From Lineus longissimus (Eukaryota > Nemertea > Pilidiophora > Heteronemertea > Lineidae), in NCBI RefSeq assembly GCF_910592395.1, contig NC_088321.1, forward strand, positions 12,648,001 to 12,712,000: a DNA stretch of 64,000 bases, given 5' to 3'. Shown here one piece after another: positions 42,601 to 55,600 of the stretch. Numbering within the stretch: position 1 is the stretch's first letter; the number at the start of each line of letters is the position of its first letter. A program made the position numbers and the translations under genes. The notes beneath the pieces were generated by a model. That model saw only the letters and a list, made by a program, of their open reading frames with translations, did no database searches and was not told where the DNA came from.

Positions 42601-44993
42601 AGAGTGGAGCAGACATGACAATCACGGGACTCAGATCATTTGTCTCTGATACGGATAGCCCTTCCATTACTACTATTGGTGCTGGATCAACAATGGCCTT
42701 CTTCAGGAACTCTCGCAGCCCAATTTACATGAAAATATTTCAAAAGATGATGAAGACTGGTTTCGTGAGAACCACTGCGCAAGGAATAAAACGTGTGAAG
42801 AGTGAGGGAGTCGCTTTCGTTATGGAAACCACCATGGCGAATTACATTGTAAACAGAGATTGCGAACTGATTACACTGGGCGAGGATTTTTCCGAAAGGC
42901 ATTACGCATTCGCCATGAAGAAGAATGATGATGTCAGACATGACATCGACCGAGCTCTCCTGGAGTTGACAGAGATTGGGGAGATCCGCCGCTTGGAGTT
43001 GGTTTGGTGGAGAGTCAAGTCACCAGTCCGCTGTCAGGGTGCTCCGAAGATTGGGCCCTTCCCCACCGCGTCTGGCGAGGAGGACAGCTTCACCAAGACA
43101 AGTGGTTTGGCGCTGCAGGCGTTCGGCGGGCCCCTTGTCTTCCTCCTCATAGGCTTGATCATCTCGGCTCTTGTCTGTGTAGGAGAGATCCTCGTCTTCA
43201 AGCATTATGACAAGGTAAGCAAATGCATGTCAGAGCCTTAAAGGGGCAACTTGGGCATGAGACATGTTGGTTTTTCATACAGAAATGGCTTTCAGCAGGA
43301 CCACTTCTCCTCCTAACATGATCATTGAAAAATCATTGAACTGCAGTAAACAATGCACAAGAAGGGGGTGTAACATTAGGCCTGCCTGAAATCCACTAGC
43401 CATTTCCAAAACTGCCTTGCAACACTGACAAAAAACTTTATTAGAGATCAGCATTAATGATACTAGCATATACCCATGGAGCGGGCAAAGTTGAAATGTA
43501 ATATACATTAGTTAAATGGGCACGATGATTGAACTACATTAAATTTCTAACGTTACTGAAGTTTTATTAAAGGTTAAACACGAAATGAACTGCATTTAGG
43601 GACTTATTGCTGCTATCTACATGCAACCCCCAATAGATTGATTGGAGTACGCTATTTTGCACAATGCATTGAGACCAGTGACAGCAGGTCCTGTTCCAAA
43701 TAAGGGCCTCACATATTAGGCATATCACCTACCCACTCCCGTACCCAATGCCACTGTCGGACCAAAGCCAGGCGCATGGAGAGATGCAGAACGCAATTCA
43801 AACTGACAACATCAATCAGTAAAGAATAAATCAAAGAGCAAGCGCTGGCCACTGTACATATTTTGTCCATCCTGGCATAACTGTTTATTGATACCCTGAC
43901 TGCATGTTCCGGTAGGCCACCCTGCATAATTTGCCTTATCACTCCGGTCAGTGTTTCTCGAATAGAACTAAAATAGAATAGGCTAATCATTAATCTCCCT
44001 GCTAATACCCTGCACCATGGACCAGGTTGTATAGCACTACATACGTGCTGGAAGCTAATATTGATGTGGCAGGGAGAATATGCGTGAAGTTTGTGTATGC
44101 TTTTGAGAATGAGCGGAGCTCTCCAGTCGACGTGCTCTCTGAAAAGTTGTTATTTATTCCAAAACCACCAAGATATTCGACGTATGACACCCTCAGTGAC
44201 ACTCTTACTTATGATCCACACCTACGAAGCCAAAAGTTGCAAGAATTCGACGCATTTCCGAGGCCCAATTTTGAAACAAAAATCGCCTCCTATTTAGCGG
44301 CCACAACGCGCATTATAGTATAGATACTACGAGTGGCGGCGCATGGTGTCAAGCAGTGGCATTATCCTCCTTGCCAGGTAAAGCCCACCCGCAAGTTGTC
44401 CCTTTAGACCAAGCCATCAACGTGGAGTACTGCTGTGCTCGGTGACATGCGATTTTTGACATGGTGTGTAACAATAGCATTCCGCGAAGATGACGTCACT
44501 GCAGCTGCTGCCTCTATTTCCCCATCGATGAATTACAGGAAATGTCGGACAAACATGCGGTTTCGTAATGGAGTCAGGCTTTCTAACTGGGGCAGTTAGA
44601 TTCAATCTGGCACATGTCCGAGTGTTGGAAATACTACATAATTGTTCTGAATATTTTTCTCTCTGACTCTATGGTATCATTCATGCTAAAAACAATGCAG
44701 GGTCAAAGATAATTGACTTTGAAATAAGCTCAAATGCGTAGAAATAAGTGTCGATGTCCGACTGTCACGTGACTAAAACGTCACCAATATCTTATTCAAA
44801 TGACCTTGTGAGCTATAAATAGTAACTTCTCGGAATGCTATTACCGCGATGGTTACTACTGACAGTAACTTGTCGATGTAAGCACAACCACCTCGATGTA
44901 GTGAAAGAATCATTTACTAATTCATTATTTACTCTTCTTTTGCAGTCATCAGGCGTTCCGATTGCCAGTAGTGACGAGAATGAGAGAGCCTAG
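36651..44993 (+). CDS. Ionotropic glutamate receptor without ATD, paralog 1, 479 aa
   Basis: Ligand-gated channel subunit of kainate-like type. Exons: 36651-36705, 37668-37711, 38930-39112, 39245-39457, 41988-42141, 42472-43214, 44946-44993 (1440 nt, all phases close). A signal peptide (MAIMLCLLALLAACGSA) runs straight into S1 (NRTNLIVTTIL), so the roughly 400-residue amino-terminal domain is absent. S1 has LEGFIVDLLDRL and LTMTSLRRAHIDYSYPF, with Arg109 aligned to the glutamate alpha-carboxylate contact. M1 is WMLIIVSFLTVSLGFILL; the pore loop SLWFSYSTLVLQG has Gln at the Q/R site. M3 ends SYIALMVRN (244-252) where families have SYTANLAAF. S2 keeps Ser289-Thr290 (GSTMAF), Glu335 (METTMANY) and the RDCEL ... 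VRC cysteines. M4 lies at about 430-455, then a 15-residue tail. Function as a channel is inferred. Confidence 0.93.
37458..37630. repeat. 173-bp MITE with about 50-bp perfect TIR in intron 1
   Basis: GGCTGACGTTACATAGGCCT on the left pairs base for base with the right arm ending AGGCCTATGTAACGTCAGCC. TAA flanks both sides. Paralog 2 reads CTTTCTATAGTGATTACTG at the matching place, so the insertion post-dates gene duplication. The 3-bp TAA duplication suggests PIF/Harbinger. Confidence 0.85.
39660..41306. mobile_element. Insertion of about 1.65 kb in intron 4 of paralog 1
   Basis: The splice-acceptor repeat array is interrupted at TTTCA|GCTCACCTCTCTGAGATG and resumes after CATGAGGTGAGCACAATGGCC. 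GCTCACCTC and GAGGTGAGC are short inverted ends. Inside are a GTCCGTCGTC-type tract, two copies of a TTTCGGT(C/T)CGAT(C/T)-containing block and two copies of GGTCAAATGGCGTAAA, but no transposase. Class unknown. Confidence 0.5.
41009..41239. repeat. MITE of about 230 bp nested in the intron 4 insertion
   Basis: Imperfect palindrome: TAAGGGTTGACCACAGGTAG and GCGCCATTTTGGCTAGA on the left pair with TCTAGCCAAAATGGCGGTAC and TTGTCAACCCTTA on the right. The centre also pairs partly. Confidence 0.7.
41324..41987 (+). repeat. 83-bp minisatellite made of the exon 5 acceptor, 8 copies
   Basis: Unit starts at 41324, 41407, 41490, 41573, 41656, 41739, 41822 and 41905, exactly 83 bp apart; exon 5 itself begins at 41988, the ninth register. 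Each unit has a TTTGTTTTTTCAG-type acceptor followed by GTTAACCTTGGTTCATTCTG, a version of exon 5's first bases. Each 83-mer is itself two diverged halves of about 41 bp (CCTTGGTTCATTCTGCTGA and CCTTGATTTCATCTTGCTGA). Confidence 0.95.
43240..44405. repeat. Long copy of the AAAGGGACAACTTGGG family
   Basis: Ends TTAAAGGGGCAACTTGGGCA and GCAAGTTGTCCCTTTA match the 290-bp element at 23784-24072, but about 850 bp (roughly 43470-44325) is present only here. This is either a nested insertion or a less deleted family member. No transposase motif was seen. It lies in intron 6 of paralog 1, 26 bp after the donor. Confidence 0.6.
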
Positions 44994-45192
44994 ATTCCAT
45001 GAGGACGTATTGAACTAATAGCACCATCTCAGTTCGCGTTCGCTCATTATAATTAGCAATGAATGGTGGGTGGTACGAGGGGCCGTTGTTCATATGAATA
45101 TTTGGCATAATTTCATCCTTATCATGCAGCGGTCAGTGAAAGCCCTGCCCCCCCCCCCCCCCCCCCAGGTAATCGACACTTGTTTGACCCCT

Positions 45193-45198
45193 AATAAA
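45193..45198 (+). terminator. Candidate poly(A) signal of paralog 1
   Basis: AATAAA about 200 bp after the stop codon at 44993. No equivalent hexamer was found close after paralog 2, so the assignment is tentative. Confidence 0.3.
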
Positions 45199-45469
45199 TA
45201 TTCACCTTAATCACCTATATCCAATCATGCGGCGGCAGGCTCTCAGTTCAATGCATTGAGGGTAAAATCAAACACACAGAAAGGTTAGTAAGATAAAAAA
45301 AAGTTCCATTAGTTGTGAGCTTTTGCTCTATTACAATCTGATGCATCACTCATAAACGACCGACATGTATGTGATTTTGAATTTTCGTCAAGCGGGTTAC
45401 TTCGGTAACGTCACGTTTTTGGTGACAAGATGGCGGACGAAGCGATTTTTGATGTGAGAAAAGTCAGTT

Positions 45470-45800
45470 CTTACAGTTCTCCAAGAAGAAGTTTGTAGTA
45501 AAGTTTGTGCATGAAGTAGTTTGTAGACGAGTGTTCGAGGAGATGAAGAGGATGGAGACTAGTAATTGGTGGCCCCCATTAATAAAGTCGGAAAAATTTA
45601 TATGCTGTGTCTCTTCGTCAATCTGGACATGACACAGGTTGTGGGAGTGTCTCGGATTATCGTGGTGTAATGGCGCCCTTTCGGAGGTTCTTGGAGACGA
45701 CTCGGGCCGGCGAGTCCTAGGCATGTTGCCATGATACCCTGTCGGAGTGATGCTGGAAACAAAAGAGACAGCTAGTCTGTCGGAAAACTCCAGGTTTGTC
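45470..45800. repeat. Repeat downstream of paralog 1, possible LTR leader
   Basis: Aligns with 63425-63770 downstream of paralog 2: both have AGTAATGG/AGTAATTGG, an AATAAAG, a CTTCGTC(A/T)ATCTGGA block and ATGGCGCCCTTT. TGGCGCCC equals the first bases of a tRNA-Lys-type primer site and AATAAAG lies about 80 bp before it, so an LTR R-U5-PBS remnant is conceivable. It may simply be part of the duplicated flank. Confidence 0.5.
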
Positions 45801-46666
45801 AATCACGTTCTATTTTACAATTCGGCATTCTCAAAGGGAAAGGCTCTAATTCATGAAGTGAATATACTCTCAACAATTTGGACATATTTTTGTCATTCCG
45901 CTATAACTGTTCAACAGTCCACATCCAACGACAACCCCACTCTCAACAAATGGTAATATTGATTCATATCAAATACATTAAAAACCTTTTATTTGATTTT
46001 AAACAAGCAGTCATCGAGTAAACGGACATCACCCAAAATATCCACGAAATAAACGGATAAATGACCACAAAAATACCTTTTCTCAAAAAACTAGCGATTT
46101 ATAACAAATAAATCTGACGGGAGACAAAACTGCATATAAATTTAGCTAGGCTATGAAAAATAATAAGACCTGTAGTGATAGATTTCAAGGAAAAAATCGA
46201 CGAAGAAAATAAAATTCAGAGGCAAAAATAAGGATCACAGTTGTGAACCAATAGACCTTAGGCCTGTGTTCATTTTACAGGGATGAGGGAATTTTGAAAG
46301 TTTTATCTGGTATGTATCTATGGAATTAGAAATGAGTAGGTCGGGGGGGGGGGGGGCATATCCTCACGATTCTGAAAGCTTTAGGGCCTAGATGAACTCA
46401 GGCCAAGCTGATGATGATCAACATTGGCAATCTCAGATTTAGGTCTATGCTTCAATTTAATGTTACTCGGGGAAAATCTACATCTTCTGTTGTCGTGAAC
46501 TCGTGTGCAGATAAGATGTGATATTAGATTACCTGTAACCAGTTTAGTAGTTCAGCCTCCACCAATTTTACGTGACCTTAATTTGTAGCTTTTTGTCCTA
46601 AACATCATGTATTACAACTATAGTTGGCCTGAAGTGTAGAAGCTTTCGACGGAGGCTGAAGTCATC

Positions 46667-49600
46667 ATGGCGACCATAGTCTGCATCTTGGCTCTGCTAG
46701 CTGCGTGTGGATCAGCCCAAGGTAAGAAACTCGTACTTTTATATTTTCCGGGATTTTAGCAGCAAGGGATTGTTTGAAAAAGTTTGAATATGAAAATTCT
46801 GTTTGTGTATAGATATTGGCGAATTTGCCAAGCGCGCGCTGTAGGCCTACCGGTTTTAAGCGATTTTTGAGTGCATGCATGATCGAGGAATATCAACCAT
46901 GGGGAAAAACATTTGACAATACATCAAATCGACCGAAAAGTGATGACCATCATAGGCCTTCACACTACAGGGGGTTTAACCCTTACACTCCAAGGTTACT
47001 GCACATGTCTCTTGCCAGACAGAGTGATCACAATGCTTGCAAAAATGGCCTCGATCTCTCAAATGCAGTTTTATCTGGCAAAAAAAGATCGACGTGTAGC
47101 TGACTAAACTGGCCACATGCTGAGAAGTTGGACGTTTTGAAGACCAAACATTAATGGGGCCGCGGACATGCATGTTGCACCATTTTCGACTCGGACGCTC
47201 AACTTCAAACACCTGTGATCCAAAACTTGTACATCGTGCGCCTTTGACGGAGTGGACGTTTCTGAGTCGATCTTTCCAACTTATTGATTCTGAAGATGAC
47301 GAGCCTCAAAAATCTATTTGGCTTTATTTCGAAGTTTTACCCAACTTCAAAGGCCTACATGTTTATTTAAAAAAACCTGCTTCCTCGTCGAAGTTAAAAT
47401 ACATTTCAACTCAAACAGCTCAATTCCAATGCTGAAGTAAGAGTTGCAACATGGTTTGAAAAAGCCTGATCATGGCTTCCTGAGTGCCATGGCAGCCTTG
47501 CTACAGTAAGGAATATAAAAGGGTCCGAGGACTTTGTTGACAATTCGGTTAGAGTCTTGATTCTCCCAAAGAGGTGGTTGGCCACAACTCGGAGAGGAGG
47601 GAGATTCTCGAGGAGGTTGCAGCTGATTTCACATTGTGCGATAGGCCAGCTTTGACTGAGCTGGACGAGGCTTTCTATAGTGATTACTGTGTTAACCATC
47701 CTTTTTTTCTCCTAGGTCAAACTAGGAACAAAACCAATCTGATCGTAACCACAATTCTGGTAAGTCATCGCAAAGCGCATCCTGCATGGTGTTTTTCATA
47801 TCGTTCTGGCCAAAGGTACTTAGTTGAACTCAGGAGTGTTCCGGAACATGTTTACCAAAATATAGTGGTGTTGCACAATACCAATATATCCTCCGCTCAA
47901 CGTTCGCCGAACATGCTCTTTCACTCTCCCAACTAAAGCCAATGAACTATTGGCCGGGTCTATTTGGCAAGCCGCTCGCCGAACAGGCATCTTTTTTTGT
48001 CCTGTTTTGAGAGGCGCTTGCCAAACAGCACTAAAAAACCACCCTGTTCGGCCAGCCGGGCTTGCCAAACAGAGCAAAATTTCTTTCCTGTTTGGCAAGC
48101 CGATGAATAAACCACGCCTACTCATGAATATGCATAATGGCGTATTGATCTGAAAATGGTCTGTTACTGCGGTTTTTCCTTTGGAGTAACCAAATTCCTC
48201 TGAAGCGAAATGTGAACAGAGAAGCTTGTCTCTTGATATTCATGAAGAGCTTTCTCCAAATCTTCAAAAGAGCCATACGAAGCCCCCACGCGCAACTTTT
48301 CTACTTACGAAATCGGCAAAGGTGGCGAGGGCTCCGCCATTTTTTCCCTTCTCCCTTTCCAGCCTCACTTACTTGAGCCTCTCCAGCGCATTACTAACTT
48401 ATGAATATTAATGAGCCCTTGGGCATTTATGAATATTAATGAGTTCGGCTCTCCATTCAGGACAAAAAAAGTCGCTGTTTGGTAAGCCGGGCTTGCCAAA
48501 TAGTCACTTCCTATTCACCGGCTGCCCAGGGCTGTGTTACATTACTATTTGTGATCACACCATTACAGTTTAATAGTGACAAGAGGTCAGCCAATAAAAT
48601 ATACCTTTGGTCAGATCTATTTGAAAAACACTATGATACCAGATTTCAGGCAGCTCCAATTATAATACATGTGTATAAAGTCCAATTCATTCTGTACAGT
48701 ATCTTTTAAACTATCTTAAACATATGGATTTAGAATGAACTGCGCATTGCAGTGTAAATGCACTATGCGCCTATGAAGCATCGTGTTGAATACAGCGGTC
48801 ATGGTCACGGAATAAAAACCGTTTCGTTTGTTGCAAATATGGAAGCAGTCAAAAAGCTTTAAAAAATAGAAGAAGTTCAAGTGCTGACTTTAGTCCATTG
48901 CAATCGAACTTAACCTAGAAACACGTGCTCAGCTTCATCTTGGTAGTGCTGAATTCGGGCTACTGGAATTCCGTAGATTGACCTAATTTCGGTTGAAATT
49001 TAGTAGCTATGAGTGCTGCTCAATGGCCTTATTCTCAAAGTGGCGTGATCTAGATTTGCACGTCTGATGGACTGGCTGCTGGCTCAATATCTTATGACGA
49101 AATACCGAACTTGATGTATTGGTCGTCTCAACAAAACCGCGAGGGTGGAGCTAAAATATCCACGACACTTAATCCATCCAATCATTTTAGCTCCACCCGA
49201 ATGGTTTTGGTGAAACAATCAATACCGACAGAGAGGTATCATTTTCTATTTCTGTTTCCATATTTTCCACCCACCCAAGCAGTTTTGCAAATCGATTGAC
49301 TTTGTCTCGAAATGCTCAAATTTACCTATTTTCAAATTCTGAAGCAAATAATGGTTAGCATGAAGAATGACATCTGCTGGAAATAAATCGAACCCATGTT
49401 TTCCTGAACTCGGCCATGATGGTCGGACTCGCAAATTGGTGATGAACTCTTCAAAACAGGTGGACCTGGCCGGTTACCAAGATTGGCAGTGTGCCGTGGT
49501 ATTTAAAAGTCTCACTCCGGGCAGAGTGGGCCGGCCTCGTCCTGTCCATAAGGAAAGACGACCAGGATGACGAAACGGACTGCTTTTGTTGTCAATGGTA

Positions 49601-52600
49601 TATTTTAAGACTGGGGCACAGCTCCTAGCCACAACGACGTAGTACTCGCACTGACCAGAGGGATTCGAATCCCTCGAATCAAAGACGAACGTCGAGTCGG
49701 TCAAGACACCAAACCGTTATACACCGAGCGACGATTTGATGTAGTATGTTGTTCTGGGCGTCTCACAGCTGGTTGTGACATCTGGTCTATAAACAATAAG
49801 TGATTACGTCATGTGTCGGGCCTCCTGGTACCTCACGATTGTACAATTCCTGCCATGCTTGGCATGTCGTGATTTGTTCTCATAATAGTTTCTTCGGCGG
49901 GAACATATTAAACGAAAGAACGATACGATAACGTTTATACACATATATTTACATCAACACATGCTAGTATATACATCTCATCTAAGATAAGATGAGCAAA
50001 TTATCGCTAATTTTTTTAAATGTTTTTTTGCTGCTGAATTTTAAGAGTTACTCCTTGACTCGCTAGCGCTGGTCCTCCCTTACAGGATGCTGTCTCCTGG
50101 CGCCGTTGTGCGGCGGCTGTCCGTACGGGCCATAAGGTCTGTAAAATCCCGGCCGAGGTCCGTGCGGATGAGGTGGTCCATAGCCAGGACCGTGCGGTCG
50201 TGGTCCGTACGGTGGAGGTGGTCCCATGCGAGGATGTGGTCTCCCAGATAGGTGTGGTCGCATTGGATGGTAACCAGGTGGCGGTGGACGGCAGAAGTTC
50301 TGAGGAGGTGGTCCGTGATGGAAATTCGGGTGTGCCATACGGTATCTTTGATGTGGAGACTGGGGTCCTTGGTAGACCTGGTCCATCACCGAAGGGTAGT
50401 GTTTCTGTAATCCGACAGCTTTTGTATCTGATTCCTGTAAGAAATAGTCACAAGTTTCATGTGGTATACTGTAGAAGGAAAAACCTACGTCACGTACACC
50501 AGCGATACACTGAGTCAAATATGAAAGGGCAGCTCAGTCCCAATTCTGTTGTGATAACTCTGTGTAGAGTTTTCTCCGAAACCGTATTGTTGGCAAATAG
50601 TTTGCTGGAGGCATGGCCAGCTGTTTCACCAAGTCAAAACTCAATGACCATAATCAGGGGAGATGCTTGAACATTGTGGTCAACGTTCTGAAAAACAACT
50701 TTTTAACTTTAGGACAATACTCGATTTGTACCCATGTCATCATCGCTAGATTAGAGTATTTTCTGTTACTCGGTTCGTTGTGTTGGCGGTTAGACCTACC
50801 TCCTCCACGTGAGCGTCCTCCTCAAGATTGTAATGTATGACCACCTTGCATCTGCTCTTCATCTCTTGAAATGATTTCTCATCCTCGTTTGGCATTTTCT
50901 AAAGAAAAAGGAACCGATTACTAGTAAGGCCGGGGTGATTACAGAGAGTCTTGCATATTTGATCCCGGCTGTTGACTGGAACCTACCCAGCCATACAATT
51001 GGGTAATAACTAGTTGTGACCTTTACGTTAGTGTTTACGTGGGAATCTTGAACTCGCTATTGTGAAATAAGAAGCCACGTGCTACCAAAGTTATCATTCA
51101 CTTACGGTATCGTTGTTGATTTCGTCAGTATTCGTCGTATGGTTTTGTTCTTCACTCGCCTCATCTCCACACTGCACGCTCGTGCCATTTACCGCCTCCA
51201 GATCGGCCACTATATTCTCCTAGAAAGCAGGTGAGATAGAAAAGGTGCAGACCCGCATGATAGTTTGAGATGAGTAAAACTACGAGAAGGAATATGCCTG
51301 TGGTATTTTCATATGATATGAAATCACATAGGTCTACTTCCAATATAGACACATGATTTTACAACCATAAGATTAGATTACATATCTTCAAAATAAGAAA
51401 AAGTGTGTTGTTGTATATTCAGTGCCTAACTGGTTCCCTTACGTTTAGGAATTAGAACTTAGAGGCAACATCGGCAATACGTGTCATTATACATGCAAGT
51501 TCTTACCTGCGTTGCTTGACAGCCCCTGTTCCTCCTAGCTGTATATCGCCTATCCATCCTGAGAGTCTGTCGAATACCATCGACCTCCAACATCGTACTA
51601 TCGATTTTAGCCTCCTTGACTCTCACGGCGACCTCCATCCCCTGCAGCCGAGTCGTCTTCTCCTGCAGCTCGAGCTCCAACAACTTCATCTTCTCCTCCA
51701 TCTTCCTGTACCGGTTGACCTCGACCTTAGCCTCCTGGAACTCACCTTCCCGCGCCAGGAAGTACCACTCCTGCTCTGTCAGCTGCTTCTTCAATGCCAC
51801 TAGTTGCTCTTTTGTGTCAGTCAGCTCACCGAGACTTCGGTCAATTGGCAGACGGTCTGGAACCTTCTGGGCACTCTCCAAGCTCCGTCTTGCTTCCTTC
51901 TCTCTCTCCACCATATCAATCTCCATGTCCTGCAGTCGGTCAGTCTCCGTCTTTATCTCTGCTACTCTGGCGTCCATTATACCTTTTTCCGTCACTAAGT
52001 CTTCCTTCATCCTTAAGACATTCACCTCCTCGTGTTTCAACTCCTCCTGCATATTTTTCAATTTCGTGTCTTGCTTGGAAAGGTCCGCTAATCCATTCAT
52101 CATCATCACATTCCTTTCTTGCAAGTTCTTTTCACGAGCATCTAACGACCTCTCCCTCTGCATCACATCTCTCTTCCTCGACTCCAGGTCCGTCTCACTC
52201 TGTCGAAGTCTCTCTTCCTCCTGGGCGAAGTCTTCAACTTGCTTCACAAATTGATCGTCCAGTTCCGCGAACTCTTCCTCATATTCTCGACTCAGCTCCA
52301 TAACCTTTTTATCAGCTTCGTTCAGAATATCCTGATGGACCGTATAGGTATCATTGAGAGCCTGTTCGGTTCGTCTCAACTTTTCCAAGTAGAAGCTTGC
52401 CCTGGCGTTTGCCACACTTTGCTCACTTTCTGATGTCTCAAGCCGGCGGGTCAGCTGCTCAACCTCTGCCTTGTGGTTGTTTCTCCGCGCTGCGTCTGCT
52501 GCTTCCTGTTTTTCAATACTCTTCAATAGAACCGTGCTTCTGTTCTTTGCAACACTCAGCTCACCCTCGCAGCTCTCCAGTCTGCATCTCATATCATCCA

Positions 52601-55600
52601 AGTCAGCCTTGTGATGTCTCTTCATGATGGCCACCCAGCAGTCGGTACCAATCGTCTGCCACTCACTCTTCCTCTGCAACACCGCCACTTCTCTTTCAAG
52701 TCCCTCGCAACGATCGATCACGTTCTCCACGCTCTTTTCAAAGTCGTGCCACTGTGTTTTTAACTCTGCCAGGAATCCCTCGTGCCGTGTTTCCTCTTCT
52801 TCCAATCTCCTCTCAAAGGTGCCCTTCAGTTGACTGTGCTCCTGCTCGTGGTTGCTCTTCAACTCCTCAAACAACACATTGTACTCTTCGATCGCCTCCC
52901 TGAACTGCTCAATCTTCTCAAACGAACTTGACTTCTCCTCAAGTCGCTTCTCTTGCTCACTTTCTAGTTCCATATCGTAGGCCATCTTCGTCAGCTCCAG
53001 TTCTGCGTTCATGCTGTCATATTTCTCAGCCCAGGCGTCTCTCTCCTCCTCCCAAGCAGACTCTAGCTCACGGCATTCCTGTTCATGCCTCGTCCCCTGT
53101 TCTATGCATTTCACCCTCAACTTCTGAAATTCTTCTCCTTGTCGCTCAATCAGGCTGTCAAGATCTGCTTTCTCTCTCGAAGCAACACCTCTGTCCTCTA
53201 CACGTCCTGCCTTTTCCATGCTCAAACACTCAGACAAATGATCCATCTCTCGCACCAGATCCTGGTACTCCTCAATCTTCTTCGTGGCATCCTCTTCAAC
53301 TGATCTCCTCAACTCTTCCTCCTTGGCAAGCTCGGCCCTCAAGTGGTCCTCTCGCTCTCTTGATGCTTTCAGTAATCGCATTCCTTGCTTTCCGAACTCG
53401 CCCCTCAACGATCTGGCCCGTTCCTCGAACTCCTCCCTCATGTCCGACTGAACCTGCTCGCTCACTCTCTTCAACTCTGCAACTACTTTCTCACCCTCCG
53501 CCCTCGCTTCCTCGACGCGACTATTCGCTTCTCGCACCACTCGCCTTTCTTTCGCTGCTGCCTCTCTCCTCTCCTTCAAGACACTCTTCCTCCTCTCATC
53601 AGCGTCGCTCAACATCTCAGCTTCTTTCGCCTGAAACTCCTTCACCAGCCGTTCTTCTCTTTTCTTCGCCTCCAGCACAACTCTCTCTTTCTCCTTCCCC
53701 AACTTAACAAATCTCTCCTGCAGCCTGTCATACTCTGCCTCCTTCTCTCTAAACTTGTTAATGTCAATGTAGTTCGAGTCTGCCATCTTTGCTATCATCT
53801 TATCAACTTCTCTCTCTTCTTTCAACTTACTAACCATGGCCGTCAGCCGTTCTGACTTGGAGCGAGCCTCATCCAACTGCGCCTTCATCCTAGCTTCGGA
53901 CTCGGCCCTCTCTTCCTGCCGTTCTTGCTCAATCCTGTCACAAGTATTCCGAATCTCTTTAACCTCCTTTCTAAACCTCTCTTCTAAGCTGAAGATATCT
54001 AAACCATGCTTAAACTTCATATCTGTCAACTTGGTTGTTAATTCCTCTTGCTTGTTTCGAAAGTCCTCTTCAGCCTGATTGAATTCTTGGCTTCTAACGA
54101 ACTCCCTCAAGCGCCATTCTGTCTGGTCGGTTTTTGCCTTTTCTTCAACTGCAGCGATATCTGCGTGAAGACTCATCAACTGTGGAAGATAGAAAATGCA
54201 TCTAAATATACATGTATAACCATCAATGAATCTATCCTTCTGCTGTGCATAATGTACGGTGGAGTGACAACATGGATACTGACAGAGAGAATGTGCTTGA
54301 ATATTATGTCTGCTTGGAGTGTTAATGAACAAGAACCTAAACTTTGTCAAGGAAAAATCCATATCACAGTCTCACTTGAGTGGTAGGGGAAAGCAAGTGT
54401 TCTCCGACCCCCGACCCTCACATATCCACATCAAAATTTGCTATCTCATTCGCGTCTCACAATGGACGGGACGCAGCCGAGTTGGCCGTAACATGCGGGC
54501 CGATCGTTCGTAATCAGTTTACCTCATTCTTCCTGAATGTCTCTTCCTCCCTCCTGAGCGCAAGCTCATCAACAAACTTCCTCTTCCAGTGTTTGTTCTG
54601 GAATCAAAGTACGCACATTATAAAAAAAGGAATTGCAGGAGGCCATTTATCCAATGCAAATTTCAAACAGACACCGAAATATCGAAATGAAATGAAGGTA
54701 TTTTCTGCAAAGTATTAAAAACGTCGTTGAGTCACCGGCCACACTCACCAACATTGCGATCGGTCCCTGGGTGTATATAACGAAGTAACTCCATATCAAA
54801 TGACTTCAGATAAGAGAAGTAACTTACCTCTGCACTGAGTGTAAACACTGTGTCATTTTGCCGGCTGTAATCGGCCACACGAATACCAGAATCTGAAATT
54901 CGAAATAGAAAGAACATTGCAAACATCCTCCAGGTTAAGGAGTCCCCCCCCCCCGATCCCAAGATCCAAACTCAGAGCACGCAAGACTTTTCCAACATCT
55001 CTTAACCCTTCCTGTGCTGGATAATTCGGGATTGGCGGGGTCAAATGTCGATTTCTCTTACGATGCAAGTTTGGGGCCTGTGATATGGGCTGATTTTGAG
55101 GAGGATAGCCCAGCTTCCCTTTCGCAGGCTGACTCCTGATTTCGGGATCGATAGTGCTGCCGACGACCTTCTTTCTTCTGATACCGGTGTGGACGCGATG
55201 TGTCATTCGAGAGTCGGCTCGGCTGACGGCCAAACAAATTTCAAAATGTCGCTAGAGTCGTGGATGAGAGAGGGTAGCGTAGCGACACGGGGTTAAGAGC
55301 AAATTAAGAGCAACTAAAAACGGGTAAAACTTCGTAAACTAACAAAAGTTTGCTGATTTTCTTACCTGCAGAAGCAGCTTTTAGCTGCATCTTGTAAATC
55401 TTGGATATTTTTATGTTCATATAGAACCGTAAACGTCAATAAACACGAAATTATAAGAGCGAAATAGAAAATTGCGACTTTTAAAAAAGCACGAAATTTT
55501 GGTCTGGTAACCATGGGGCGTTGCGCGCATTTCATTGGCCAGCGCTACGACGTTGTTGTGACGTCATAACCAGAGCCGGGACTCGCGTCACCTTGCGTTG

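Noticed and set aside
45430-45495. ATGGCGGACGAAGCG start with good Kozak context
   Set aside because: The frame closes after about 22 codons and no splice-supported continuation was found.
49640-49735. tRNA gene
   Set aside because: Only a T-arm-like hairpin with a B-box is present; acceptor stem and anticodon arm cannot be paired.
51516-54386. Many plus-strand ORFs, up to 259 codons (for example 52928-53707)
   Set aside because: They are antisense shadows of the coiled-coil exon 54179-51507; Ser/Pro/Leu-rich composition follows from its Glu/Lys-rich codons.
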